Source of the DNA: CAVTAV01 sp963732795
Lineage (GTDB): Bacteria > Pseudomonadota > Alphaproteobacteria > CAVTAV01
Assembly (NCBI GenBank): GCA_963732795.1
Contig: CAVTAV010000011.1
Coordinates: 62,001 to 126,000, forward strand
Reading direction: 5' to 3'
Length of the DNA stretch: 64,000 nucleotides
In this document: in pieces, positions 1 through 8,718 of the stretch
How positions within the stretch are numbered: the stretch's first letter is position 1
How the letters are laid out: the number at the start of each line of letters is the position of its first letter
Made by a program: the position numbers and the translations under genes
The notes under the pieces: model-generated
Database searches by the model: none
What the model was told of the DNA's origin: nothing
The model's input: the letters and a program-made list of their open reading frames with translations, nothing else

Positions 1-114
1 GAGCCAGGTCGGATACCAGAACGAGCGGATTTCGCGCCGCGCCTGATAACGCGAGCCGGCGCCGCCGTCGAAGCCGTCGAATGACGGCGGATTGAGGAAC
101 AAAGTTTTCTTCAT
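1..114 (-). CDS. hpnJ: Hopanoid biosynthesis radical SAM protein HpnJ, N-terminus only
   Basis: Only the first 38 codons are in the window; the gene runs off the left edge. The reverse strand from 114 reads MKKTLFLNPPSFDGFDGG and continues SRYQARREIRSFWYP, which I recognise as the conserved start of HpnJ. HpnJ is a radical SAM enzyme that contracts the ribose of ribosylhopane to the cyclitol head group of composite hopanoids. The ATG overlaps the stop of hpnI as ATGA (111–114), so the two are translationally coupled, as expected for a hopanoid side-chain operon. The cobalamin-binding and CxxxCxxC parts lie outside the window. Confidence 0.88.
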   Translation of the reverse strand, partial: MKKTLFLNPPSFDGFDGGAGSRYQARREIRSFWYPTWL

Positions 115-1281
115 GACGTAGAACCTTTGTGGGCGGCGACCAATCCATCGCGACCGACGACCAATGCCCGGCCCCGCCAGTTGATCTGGCGGCCGAGAAA
201 GCTCGTCGCCCAGACCCCGAAACTGACGATATCGCGCAACGGAACGAGCCACAATGACCCGTCATTCGGCAGGTTCAGCTTACGATGAACCGCAAGATGC
301 ACGCCGGCCCTAAGCAGGATGGCGGCGGCGACGAGGCCGGCCGCAAGCCATTGCCAGCCGGCGTTGACCACCGCCGTCCACGGCGCGATCAGGCACCGGA
401 ACCCGTACATGATGAAGGACAAGGCATGGCCGAGCGGATCGACGGTCCGCACGGTCCGCGCCCAGCGCAATTCATGCTGGAGCATATGGGCAAAGGATTC
501 CTCGGCGACGACGTTTTCGACGACATAGTCCGACAGCACGACCTTGAAGCCGCGCTGGCTGACCAGTTTGCCGAGCATATGGTCGTCGGCGAGATACTCG
601 GCGATAGCGCCGAACCCGCCGATCAGCTCCAGGAGAGGTCGCCGCACCGCCATGGTCGCCCCGAAGCAGAAGCGGATATCCCTGAGCTTCGCGCTGACCA
701 GGACGGACGGCAGGAACCATTCGTTGATGAACATGCTGGCCAGGCGGGAGGGTAAGTGCCGCGACGCCGATGCCTTGTAGAGGCAGGTGACCGCGCCGAA
801 CTTGGGGATCGGCGAATGGCGCGGCCACCGTCGCGAGATAGGTTTCGTCCACCCGCATGTCGCTGTCGGCGACGAAGAGAAGATCATATTTCGCCGCCGG
901 GACCATATTGTCGAGATTGCTGGCTTTGAGGTTGTGACCCGCGACATTGCCGTCGACGACCAGCGTGATATCGACGTCATCGAGCTCCCGGATCAGGCGC
1001 TCGACCGTCGGAATGGCCGGATCGGCCGCGTCCAGGACGCCAAAGATGACCTGATATCGGGGATAGGCCTGACGACAGAACGAGCGAAGATTTTCGTAAA
1101 GCAATTCGTCCATGCCGCAAACCGGCTTGAGAATAGTGACGGGCGGTTGGAAGGCGTCCGAGCCGGGCGTGGCCAGCTTGAAAGCTTTGACGCAGCGTAT
1201 CGCCAGCCAGACGAACACCGCCGAAGCGACGTTCACCGCGATCGCCACCAGCATCAGCGCATACAGAATATCGACGACCAT
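111..1281 (-). CDS. hpnI: Hopanoid biosynthesis glycosyltransferase HpnI (frameshifted)
   Basis: HpnI is a membrane-bound GT2 glycosyltransferase related to ceramide glucosyltransferase; it transfers N-acetylglucosamine to bacteriohopanetetrol. The N-terminus is a membrane segment (VVDILYALMLVAIAVNVASA), followed by the GT-A domain with the metal-binding motif FVADSDMRV near residue 135, the acceptor region LADDHMLG, a QxxRW-like LQHELRWART, and C-terminal membrane helices. The total span of about 390 codons is the family size. The frame breaks near 808–815 at ...FADPQV/GAVTCLYK; removing one base restores the protein. The stop overlaps the hpnJ start. An assembly error is likelier than a real null, since hpnJ follows intact. 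Confidence 0.85.
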
Positions 1282-1595
1282 CCCTAAGAACGCCCTTTTA
1301 GGCGACGGCAGGGACTAGAGGCGGCGCTCGTACCCGCCGAGTTCTCTGTCGTAGCCGTTTTGTCGTTGTCGAGTTGTCCCGTCCCGCGACGAAGACAAAT
1401 CACCCAAGAATGTGACGGAGACGCGCGTTTGAGACCTCCATAACGAAGTTGATTACAGAATCGGGAGCGAACGCTGCTCAATATACACCCTTGCGGCGAG
1501 CGATCGGAGGAAAAATAAGGCAGGGTGCCACGGTAGTTAACCTCAATCGAGGAAGCCTGTATCCTGGAGTCAGGGCAAATCCGGGCAGGCGGACC
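1282..1595. other. Intergenic region upstream of hpnI and a divergent membrane protein
   Basis: A stretch of 314 bases separates the divergent hpnI (reverse) and membrane protein (forward) genes, so it should hold promoters for both. No open frame here has family-like sequence. I see no clear terminator, repeat or RNA structure. Confidence 0.4.
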
Positions 1596-2273
1596 ATGGT
1601 CATAGGCGTTTCACCATCGACGAGGGCAGTCGGATTTTGGTCGGCGGTGCTCGCGACAGCGTTCAGCTTGGTTTACGTCGTGGCTCAGCTCGCGGAATGG
1701 GCAGGTTGGCTAGGCTCCGGCGGTGGGCCGGAGAATGCGAGTTCACCGCTCGGTCTGGTCGTTTTACTGACGCCATCTCTGTTGCTGGGCCCCGCCTTTC
1801 TGGTGTTGGTCGTCACGATCAATCAGCTGGCGCCGCTCGACCTGAAGGCCTGGGGGCAGGCCGCAATCGCCTTCGCGACGGCCTATGTCGTCCTAACCGG
1901 CGCGGTCTATTTCGTTCAACTCACCTTCGTTGCGCCCCGGCTCGCTGCCGGCCGCACCGAAGGCATCGAACCGTTTCTGTTCGTGCCTTTCGATTCCTTC
2001 CTCTATTCGGTCGATATCCTCGGCTACAGCTTTATGAGTTTGGCGACGCTCTTCGCCGCGCGGGTATTCACGGGACCGGGTCTGGAGCGGACCATCCGGC
2101 TGTTGCTGACGGCGAACGGGCTGTTGCTGCCATTTCTGGCCCTCCAGATCTATTTCCATTTTCTGATCTGGATTGCCGCCCTTTGGGCCGTGACGTTCCC
2201 CGGTTCGACTTGGGCTCTGGCGCTCCTGTTCCGGCGGGCGGGCAGGGCGCCCGCCACACCATGGCATGGCTGA
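1596..2273 (+). CDS. Multi-pass membrane protein of unknown function
   Basis: A 225-residue protein dominated by hydrophobic helices: about six to seven likely membrane segments, including AVGFWSAVLATAFSLVYVV, LGLVVLLTPSLLLGPAFL, AAIAFATAYVVLTGAVYF and LLLTANGLLLPFLALQI. I chose the ATG at 1596 (MVIGVSPSTRAVG) because the residues before it are basic and unstructured, and helix 1 starts directly after it. The open frame itself extends upstream to 1449. I do not recognise a catalytic motif or a named family. It stands alone on its strand next to hpnI and upstream of a decayed gene. Confidence 0.6.
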   Translation: MVIGVSPSTRAVGFWSAVLATAFSLVYVVAQLAEWAGWLGSGGGPENASSPLGLVVLLTPSLLLGPAFLVLVVTINQLAPLDLKAWGQAAIAFATAYVVLTGAVYFVQLTFVAPRLAAGRTEGIEPFLFVPFDSFLYSVDILGYSFMSLATLFAARVFTGPGLERTIRLLLTANGLLLPFLALQIYFHFLIWIAALWAVTFPGSTWALALLFRRAGRAPATPWHG

Positions 2274-2354
2274 TGGCGCTCAGGACCGGTCGAGCGCTTC
2301 CTCGAACATCGCTTCGATATTGCGGGCGAGCTGATCGAGCTCCCGATGCGGCGA

Positions 2355-2542
2355 AAGGCGACGGCTGGATCATCCAGGCCGCGACCAATTCCGAGACGAT
2401 GCTGACCGAGGTCAATCTGTTCGACGCGAGGGCCATCGCCAAAGGCCCGATCGCCACGGCGAAGTTGCCTTTGCGCCTTAAACCGGCTTATCACGGGAGC
2501 TGGGCGGACGGCTCGAAAGTCAAGCCTTCCGGTCTCGTCTAA
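2355..2542 (+). pseudogene. Carotenoid oxygenase (RPE65/CCD family) C-terminal remnant
   Basis: The reading frame ending at TAA 2540–2542 gives DGWIIQAATNSETMLTEV, then a LFDARAIAKGPIATAKLPLR-type segment and AYHGSWADG. This matches the C-terminal pattern of carotenoid cleavage oxygenases (a lifetime or storage statement about 'data of the last blade', then GPIATVKLP, then the histidine of the FHGxW motif). The other roughly 400 residues of the family are missing: upstream, the frame runs into unrelated sequence and a membrane-protein gene. I infer a truncated, dead gene. Directly upstream (2280–2350, reverse strand) a short fragment ending in EAMFEEALDRS may be the tail of another broken gene. 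Confidence 0.6.
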
Positions 2543-2570
2543 AGGAGGCCTGTCTAAAAGGGGGAAGCCG

Positions 2571-3374
2571 GTGAATTACGACAACTATATCGCCCTGTTC
2601 AACACGGGCGACGATGCGGCGCTGGTCGAAACCTATTTCGCCGACGATCTCGTCTTCTCAGGCGGCTCGCGGGAATATCACGGCAAGCAGGCGCTGCTGG
2701 ATTTCCTCGCCTGGGCCCATGACGGCGTCCGCGAGGTCATCCGCGAGCAAAAGGTGCTGCAGCAGGGCGACACGATCTTCGCCGAGATCGACATGGACTT
2801 CCACGCCTCCAAGGAGCGGACGGATTTTCCCTTCGGCCATCTCCATCCGGGCGATCTGGTGACGGTCAAATTCTTCGTCACTTATACACTCCGCGACGGC
2901 AAGGTGATCCAGCTCAAGAGCATGACGTGGCCGCCTGAGAAGGGCGTTACCAAGCTACCGCGACTCGGCGGACATCCGAGCCAAAAAGCCGCTTTCGGGG
3001 CTTATAATTCGGCCTTCAGCAATGCCGATTTCGAGCGCTTCCCGACATTCTATACCGAGGACGTGGTGCTGGAGCTCGGCTCCGTGCCCCGGATCGAAGG
3101 CCGTCAGGGCATCATCGATTTCTACAAGCCGATGTTCGCCAAGGTCCGCGAAGACCTCACGCCCCATATGATCCTCTGCGACGATAAGGCGATCGCCCTG
3201 GACGCCACCAGCCGCTTTACGGCGATCGAGGATGCGCCCGATTTCGTCGTCGGCGCGCTCAAGAAAGGCGACTATATCGAGGTCCGCGTCTTCGTTCATT
3301 ACGAGCTGCGCGACGGCCTCATCTCCCATATCAAAGTCGCGCGCGCCGGCGATCCCGTCACCCACCGCGCCTGA
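2571..3374 (+). CDS. Tandem SnoaL-like (NTF2-fold) protein
   Basis: Two NTF2/SnoaL-like domains lie in one 267-residue chain, roughly residues 1–125 and 140–265. Each starts with a Y..LFNTGD- or YNSAFSNAD-like helix, then a YF/YTEDVV(L) strand, a G(K/R)Q(A/G)..DF helix and a terminal strand ending in LRDG(K/L)I. The fold is typical of small-molecule isomerases, cyclases and binding proteins; the substrate is unknown. The start is GTG at 2571, preceded by GGGGAAG with good spacing. No signal peptide, so probably cytoplasmic. It follows the carotenoid-oxygenase remnant and may once have shared a pathway with it, but that is a guess. Confidence 0.75.
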   Translation: MNYDNYIALFNTGDDAALVETYFADDLVFSGGSREYHGKQALLDFLAWAHDGVREVIREQKVLQQGDTIFAEIDMDFHASKERTDFPFGHLHPGDLVTVKFFVTYTLRDGKVIQLKSMTWPPEKGVTKLPRLGGHPSQKAAFGAYNSAFSNADFERFPTFYTEDVVLELGSVPRIEGRQGIIDFYKPMFAKVREDLTPHMILCDDKAIALDATSRFTAIEDAPDFVVGALKKGDYIEVRVFVHYELRDGLISHIKVARAGDPVTHRA

Positions 3375-3402
3375 GCGTCAGATCGCCATCCATCCTCAAT
3401 AC

Positions 3403-3565
3403 CGTCATCCCGGAAGCCGGTTTACCCGGCATCTTTGATGCCGTCGGCAAACCGAGCTATCCGGGATCCATTGTCATAAGCCGAAGCGGTTGACCTGGCT
3501 CCCGGATCGCAAGCCTCGCGGGCCGAAAACTTTGTTTTCGGGCTCGCCTAACGTCCGGGATGACG
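3403..3565. repeat. Palindromic intergenic repeat (CGTCATCCCGG ... CCGGGATGACG)
   Basis: The ends are inverted repeats, CGTCATCCCGG at 3403–3413 and CCGGGATGACG at 3555–3565, with further internal palindromes (for example GAAAACTTTGTTTTC). It fills the gap between two convergent genes. Two related elements with CGTCATGCCAGC-type ends lie at 19378 and 60474. Confidence 0.7.
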
Positions 3566-3574
3566 AAAAGCGCG

Positions 3575-4658
3575 TCAGATCACCATCAGGTCCTGGCCGA
3601 CGATCACCTCGCCGTCGAATTCCTTGCGCACGCCTGCGATGAACGTCGTGACCGGGAGATTCGGCCGGCCGAGATTGGTGGCACCCGGAATCAGGTGATT
3701 GAGCACCAGAAGCTTGACGCCGGCCTCCCGCGCGGTGCGGCCGACATCGGCGGGTGTCGAGTGTGTCGTGGCGACATGGCGGTACATGTTGTTCGGATTG
3801 CCTTTGGCCTCTTCTTCCTTGGCGATCCGGACCATCTGATCGTAAATCCGCTGCGACATGATCTCACAGACGAAAACGTCGGCGCCCTTGGCCAGTGCGA
3901 CGACATTCTCCGAATAGGCCGTGTCGCCCGAGAACACGATCGAGCGGTCCTTGGTCTCGAATCGGTAGGCGAGAGAGCGGTAGGGCATTCGAGCTTTTGA
4001 ACGCGCCGGGAAATGTGTGTTCTCGATCGAGGTCACCGTTACCTTGTCGTCCTTAAAAACGCGGGTAGGCTTGGCCGTGGCCGGGAGGTCGTGGCCATGC
4101 ATCAGGGCTTCCGGCCGGACCTTGCGCCCCTCGTCGACGATGCGGATTTCGGTGTTCGCCTTGAAGAAAGCGAGGGCGCCGGCGACCATCGCTTGGGTGC
4201 CATAGGGCCCATAGATATCCGTCGGGTCCGTCCGGCTACCGGTCCATTGATGGGTTAGCAGCGCCGGCAAGTCGGCGGTGTGGTCGTCATGAAGATGGGT
4301 GAAGAAGATGTTGGCAAGCTGCAGATAGCCAATTCCGCATTCGACCAGGTCGCGCATCGTGCCGTAGCCGCAATCGACGAGATACGGCGTGTCGTCGACC
4401 AGGACGAGGCTCGAGGTTTCGGCGCGCTTCAAATCGACGCCGGGTCCGCCCCGCGTGCCGAGCAGGATGAGGTTGGTGCCGGTCAGCGCCTCGGCCGCGA
4501 GGCCGCGCGTCGCCGGATCGCTGTTGGCCGTGCGGCCCTGGCCTTCGCCCGATTGGCGCCAGGGCTTTCGGCGTCACGCCTAACGCCGCAAGGCTTGCCG
4601 CGCCTTTCAGAAGCAGGCGCCGATTCATCGCCGCCGGAATCCCTGAGTCAGATTTCAT
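3575..4658 (-). CDS. Tat-exported metallo-beta-lactamase-fold hydrolase (frameshifted)
   Basis: The ATG at 4658 follows a strong GGAGGGG site. The N-terminus carries a twin-arginine leader (MNRRLLLKGAASLAALG), so export in folded form is likely. The mature part has the MBL metal-binding motif FFTHLHDDHTAD, a second ligand region around IENTHFPARS, the bridging aspartate in IVFSGDTAYSE, and a late histidine in LVLNHLIPG. This layout is closest to ribonuclease-Z/arylsulfatase-type MBL hydrolases; the substrate is unknown. The frame breaks near 4554, just after the leader; removing one base joins it to GQGRTANSDPATRG and the main domain. The total is about 360 residues. Confidence 0.8.
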
Positions 4659-4875
4659 CGTTCCCCTCCAAATCTCCCAATTCGCCAAAAGCTCGTTTCG
4701 GATAGTAGGTCATTCGCCCGCGACGCGCGCCGTTTTTAACAAGGCGCGCCTGTAGAAATCAGTTGCGCAGCGCCGGATTTTTCTGCGTAGTACCCGCGGG
4801 GAAAAAGACCGGCCGGTCGGCCATCGACCGCAACCCGGCGATAGAGAATTTCACAGAGAGGCTGGAGACAAACCT

Positions 4876-5829
4876 ATGGATAAGCGCGCGCTATTTGTGT
4901 CCGTTTGCGTCATTCTCGTCGCGGCGGCGTGTTCGGAGTCGAAGGACGCCGCCGATACGTCGGGCCCGGCGGTCGATATGGCGGCCCTGCATCAGGAGGA
5001 ATATGCCGGCATGCGCGCGGCCTTCTGCCCGCCGCCGCCCGGCCAGCAGGCGTCGAGCCCGATCCCGACATCGGGCGATCTTTCGGTCGAGCCGGCGAAG
5101 ATTTTCGACAATCTCTATTTCGTCGGCAACAAGGCCTCGTCGTCCTGGGCGATCACGACGCCGGAGGGCATCATTATCCTGGACGCGGGCTTCCATTACA
5201 GCGTGAAGGAAACCGTCGTCGCCGGCATGGAGAAGCTCGGCCTCGATCCGAACGACATCAAATATGTCATCGTCTCCCACGGCCATAACGACCATTTCGG
5301 CGGCGCGAAGTTCCTTCAGGAAACCTACGGCGCCCATATCGTCATGTCGGAAGCGGACTGGCAGTACATGGTGACATGGCCGCAAAAGGGCAGCCCCGCG
5401 CCGTTTCCCGAGCACGATATCGTGGTGCATGACGGCGACGAGGTCACGCTCGGCGGCACAACGGTGCGCATCGTCGTCACGCCGGGGCACACGCCGGGCA
5501 CGATCTCGCCGATCTTCCCGGTGACGGAGGGCGGCGAGACCCATCTCGTGGGCTATTGGGGCGGCGACGGCGCGGGCTATCTCCCGCCGGAGGAAATGCA
5601 GACCTATATCAATTCCGCGACCCGGTTCATGGATCTGGATCCGGCCGTCGATGTCGAGCTCAGCAATCACGCCGCCGCCGACGGCACCCTGCTCAAGCTC
5701 CCGGTGCTGAAGGCCCGCAAGCCCGGTGATCCCAATCCCTTCATCTCCGGCCATGCCGCGTTTCGCGAATGGGTCGGGGTCTTGAGGTCCTGCGCCTCCG
5801 ACTATCTGGCGCAGAAGAAGAGCAGTTGA
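4876..5829 (+). CDS. Subclass B3-like metallo-beta-lactamase-fold lipoprotein
   Basis: The first 21 residues form a lipoprotein signal with lipobox VAAACS. The MBL core follows: strand VGNKASSSWAI, metal motif SHGHNDHFGG, TPGHTPG carrying the next histidine, and SNHAAADG near the C-terminus. This order, with the HxHxDH–GHTPG pattern, matches B3-type beta-lactamase relatives found in environmental alphaproteobacteria; hydrolysis of beta-lactams cannot be inferred from motifs alone. It faces away from the Tat-exported MBL gene (reverse strand) across a 217-base gap. It is followed 17 bases later by a small barrel protein on the same strand, so the two may be cotranscribed. Confidence 0.82.
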   Translation: MDKRALFVSVCVILVAAACSESKDAADTSGPAVDMAALHQEEYAGMRAAFCPPPPGQQASSPIPTSGDLSVEPAKIFDNLYFVGNKASSSWAITTPEGIIILDAGFHYSVKETVVAGMEKLGLDPNDIKYVIVSHGHNDHFGGAKFLQETYGAHIVMSEADWQYMVTWPQKGSPAPFPEHDIVVHDGDEVTLGGTTVRIVVTPGHTPGTISPIFPVTEGGETHLVGYWGGDGAGYLPPEEMQTYINSATRFMDLDPAVDVELSNHAAADGTLLKLPVLKARKPGDPNPFISGHAAFREWVGVLRSCASDYLAQKKSS

Positions 5830-5846
5830 ACAAGCGGGAGCGTACG

Positions 5847-6146
5847 ATGTATGTCACCATCGTCACCTATAAGCCGACCAACGGAAAATCGCCCGCGGAA
5901 ATCGCCGAAAGCTTCGAAGCCTCCGCGCCCCTGTTCCGCAGCATCCCCGGCCTGATCCGCAAATATTTCTGCTTCGACGACGCGGCCCACGAGGGCACCA
6001 GCGTCTATATCTGGCAGGACCGGCAGGCCGCCGAAGCCTGCTTCGGCAACCCGGAGTTCCTCGCGCGCTTCAAGAAGTCCTTCGGCTGCGACCCGACGAT
6101 CAAATATGTCGAGACGAAGCTCGTGGTGGATAACAGCGGCTCATAG
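5847..6146 (+). CDS. Small dimeric alpha/beta-barrel protein, YdhR-like
   Basis: A 99-residue protein starting MYVTIVTYKPTNG, with two beta-alpha-beta halves and the sequence SIPGLIRKYFCFDD followed by GTSVYIWQDRQAAEACF. This is the pattern of ferredoxin-like YdhR/antibiotic-monooxygenase-type barrels, which act as dimers. I chose the ATG at 5847 over an upstream in-frame ATG at 5769 because the upstream part overlaps the preceding gene, and GGGAG precedes 5847. Function unknown; the proximity to the MBL lipoprotein suggests shared transcription. Confidence 0.7.
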   Translation: MYVTIVTYKPTNGKSPAEIAESFEASAPLFRSIPGLIRKYFCFDDAAHEGTSVYIWQDRQAAEACFGNPEFLARFKKSFGCDPTIKYVETKLVVDNSGS

Positions 6147-6169
6147 CGAGCGGCGAAGAGCGAACGCTT

Positions 6170-8372
6170 CTAAGGCCCTCCTTGCGTCGCCGCTTCCGTG
6201 GGCGTCAGCGACCGTGGGGGTTGGCCGCGCGGGTTCGGCGGCAGGGGGTTCGTCAGCGCCTTGCGGGCCTGGCTCTGGACGTAGTGGCGGATCGAACTCC
6301 GCCTGGTCCGGCGAGATGTAGTGCGACCAACTGATCATACCCAGATGCGCCAGGCCGCCGTCGATGACCACCGTCTTCCAGGCCGCGGCGTTGTTCGTGT
6401 AGGGCGACCGCTTCAGGTCGGGGATTACGTTGTTGTTGGTGGTGTTCACTCCGTGGCAGTGCGAGCAGTAGTTGGCATAGACTTGGCTACCGTCGAACAA
6501 TTCGGTCTCGGTCCAGGTCGCTGAAGCCGGCGGCGCCACGATCGGCCTTGCGGGCGGGGGATCGGGGGGAAGGGTCGCCTTGCCGTTCAGCTTGAAGGCC
6601 ACCAGCCTGCCGACCTGAGGGGTGCGGAGATCGCGGCCGCCGCCCATGATCCCGAGAGACGCCCCCATCGGGACCAGGATGTATTGCTCGCCGTCGATCA
6701 TATAGCTGACCGGGCCGGTGGTGATGGCGTTGGGAGTGTCGTAGCTCCAGATCTTCTGACCGGTGTCCGCTCGGAAGGCGTTGAGCGTGCCCATCACGTT
6801 CCGGGAGGCGCCCTGGAACACCAGACCGCTAGCCGTCGCCAGCACCCCGTTGCCGTAGCCGTCGGTCCGCCATACGGCCTGCTGCTTCACGGGATCCCAG
6901 GCCATGAGGTAGGAACGCCGCGGCGCCGGATTGGCGGGCCTCGGCGCCGGGATTTTCCGCAGCGCGTCGGGAACCTTCTGGCCGAAGACGTAGATGCCGA
7001 GGCCGTTGCCTTCCTTGCGCCATTCGAAGGTCTCCGTGGCATAGTCGATGCCGGGCGGGCCCTGGCTCGCCTGGAGGTACATCACCTTGGCCTTGGGGTC
7101 CCAGCTCATCGGGTTCCAATTGCGGGCGAAACCGTTCGAGCCGCCCGGGTGTCCGGGGCTGTAATGGGCGTCGTCGTTGACGATCACCGTGCCGTCGGGC
7201 CTGAAGCCCTTGAACCAATAGAGGCCCGGCACGAAAGGCGCGCCCGAAACCAGCTTGCCGGTCGCGCGATCGAGGACGAAGAACACCCCGGACTTGGGGG
7301 CGTGCATCACGACCTTCGTCATCTTGCCCTTGATGGAGAGGTCGGCCAGGGTCATGTCCGCGGTGGCCGCGTAGTCCCATTCCTCGCCGGGGGTCTCCTG
7401 GTAGTGCCACTTGTAGCGCCCGGTCTTGGCGTCCAGGGCCACGATCGAGGCCAGGAACAGGTTGTCGCCCTTATTCTCCGACCGCCAATAGCGGCTCCAG
7501 GGGAAGCCGTTGCCGGTGGCGAACAGGAACTGGTCGAAATCCGGGTCATAGACGATGGAGCCCCAGACGGTGGCCCCGCCGCGGTACTCGTTCGACGGCC
7601 CGAACCAGGTCGGCTGGACGATCTTGTCCATGATCTCGTCCGAGATCTCGTGATCCTTCACCCCGGGCTCGCCGGGGGTCAGGAAGAATTTCCATGCCTT
7701 CTTGCCGGTCTCGGCGTCGTAGGCGCTGACGAAGCCGCGCCCGCCGACATCGCCGCCGGAGTTGCCGATGACGACGAGGCCCGCGCCGACGCGCGGCGCG
7801 CCCGTGCTGCTCAGATAGCTGTCCTTCGGTAGGGTCTGGGTGCTCCAGACCTCACTTCCGGTTCGGGCATCCAAGGCCACCAGGCGCCCGTCGATGGTGC
7901 CGACATAGACCTTGCCCTTGTAGACGGCCACGCCCCGGTTCACCACGTCGCAGCAGGGCTTGGCCCCGGAACCGGGCGCGTTGTTGGCTTGCCACTCCCA
8001 AATCTTTTCACCGGTCTTGGCGTTGACCGCATAGACGTTGCTCCACGCGGTGGAGACATAGGCCACGCCGTCCACCACGATAGGGGTCGCCTCCTGGCCG
8101 CGGGAGGTGTCGAAATCCAGCACCCAGGCGGGCTTCAGGTCCTTGATGTTGTCGGGGGTGATCTGGTCGAGGGTCGAGTAGCGCCAGGACTGCTGGTTGC
8201 CGCCGTTGACCAGCCAGTTCTGCGGCTCCTTGCCGGCATCGCGCATACGCGCGTCGTCGATCTGGCCGAATTTCGTCGGCGCGCCCGCGGAGGATTGCCC
8301 CGACACCGAACCCGCCGCCATCGTCAACAACAAGACGCCGACGCACGCCAAACCCGTCTTCACCGCTCGCAT
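6170..8372 (-). CDS. PQQ-dependent quinohaemoprotein alcohol dehydrogenase (frameshift near C-terminus)
   Basis: A signal peptide from the ATG at 8372 (GGAGGGG upstream) is followed by an eight-bladed PQQ propeller, with the vicinal cysteine pair in KPCCDVVNRG and the GEEWDYAATADM region that carries active-site acid. A C-terminal cytochrome c domain follows, with haem motif CSHCH and a later Met-containing GMISWSHYIS. It oxidises an alcohol in the periplasm and passes electrons through its own haem. The visible frame ends in low-complexity sequence at 6141, but removing one base at about 6295 gives QAESIRHYVQSQARKALTNP and a stop at 6170, as expected for the family. The substrate is unknown. 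Confidence 0.87.
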
Positions 8373-8718
8373 CGATTTTCCCCTCCCCCGATCGCCGGCC
8401 GAGGTAGCGCCGCGATCCTCTGGAAAAACTAGCATAGGCAAGATGAAAGGAGATTGGCGAGGAAATTAACGGGAGATGATTCGGTGATCGATCTCGCGGT
8501 ATGGACCCCGCGACGGAGTGGCGTGCCGGACAGGGTGAATCTGGGCACTCGGGGCGTTGGAAAATTGGGGTGTCGTTGCTCCAACTGCGCCCACACCTGC
8601 GCCGGGCGGCAAAAACGCTGCGCCACCCGGAAGCAATCGTAGCGATACGTAATCAGTGTCAAACTTGTAGCTTTCGCCTTGAAAGGCCTTGGATACCAAG
8701 GAGGCGGGACAGGGTGCG
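8373..8718. other. Intergenic region with no gene seen
   Basis: These 346 bases lie between the PQQ dehydrogenase start and the end of the MscS gene, both on the reverse strand. Short open frames exist on both strands but none has recognisable protein-like content. The dehydrogenase promoter is expected here. I see no convincing hairpin terminator. Confidence 0.35.
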
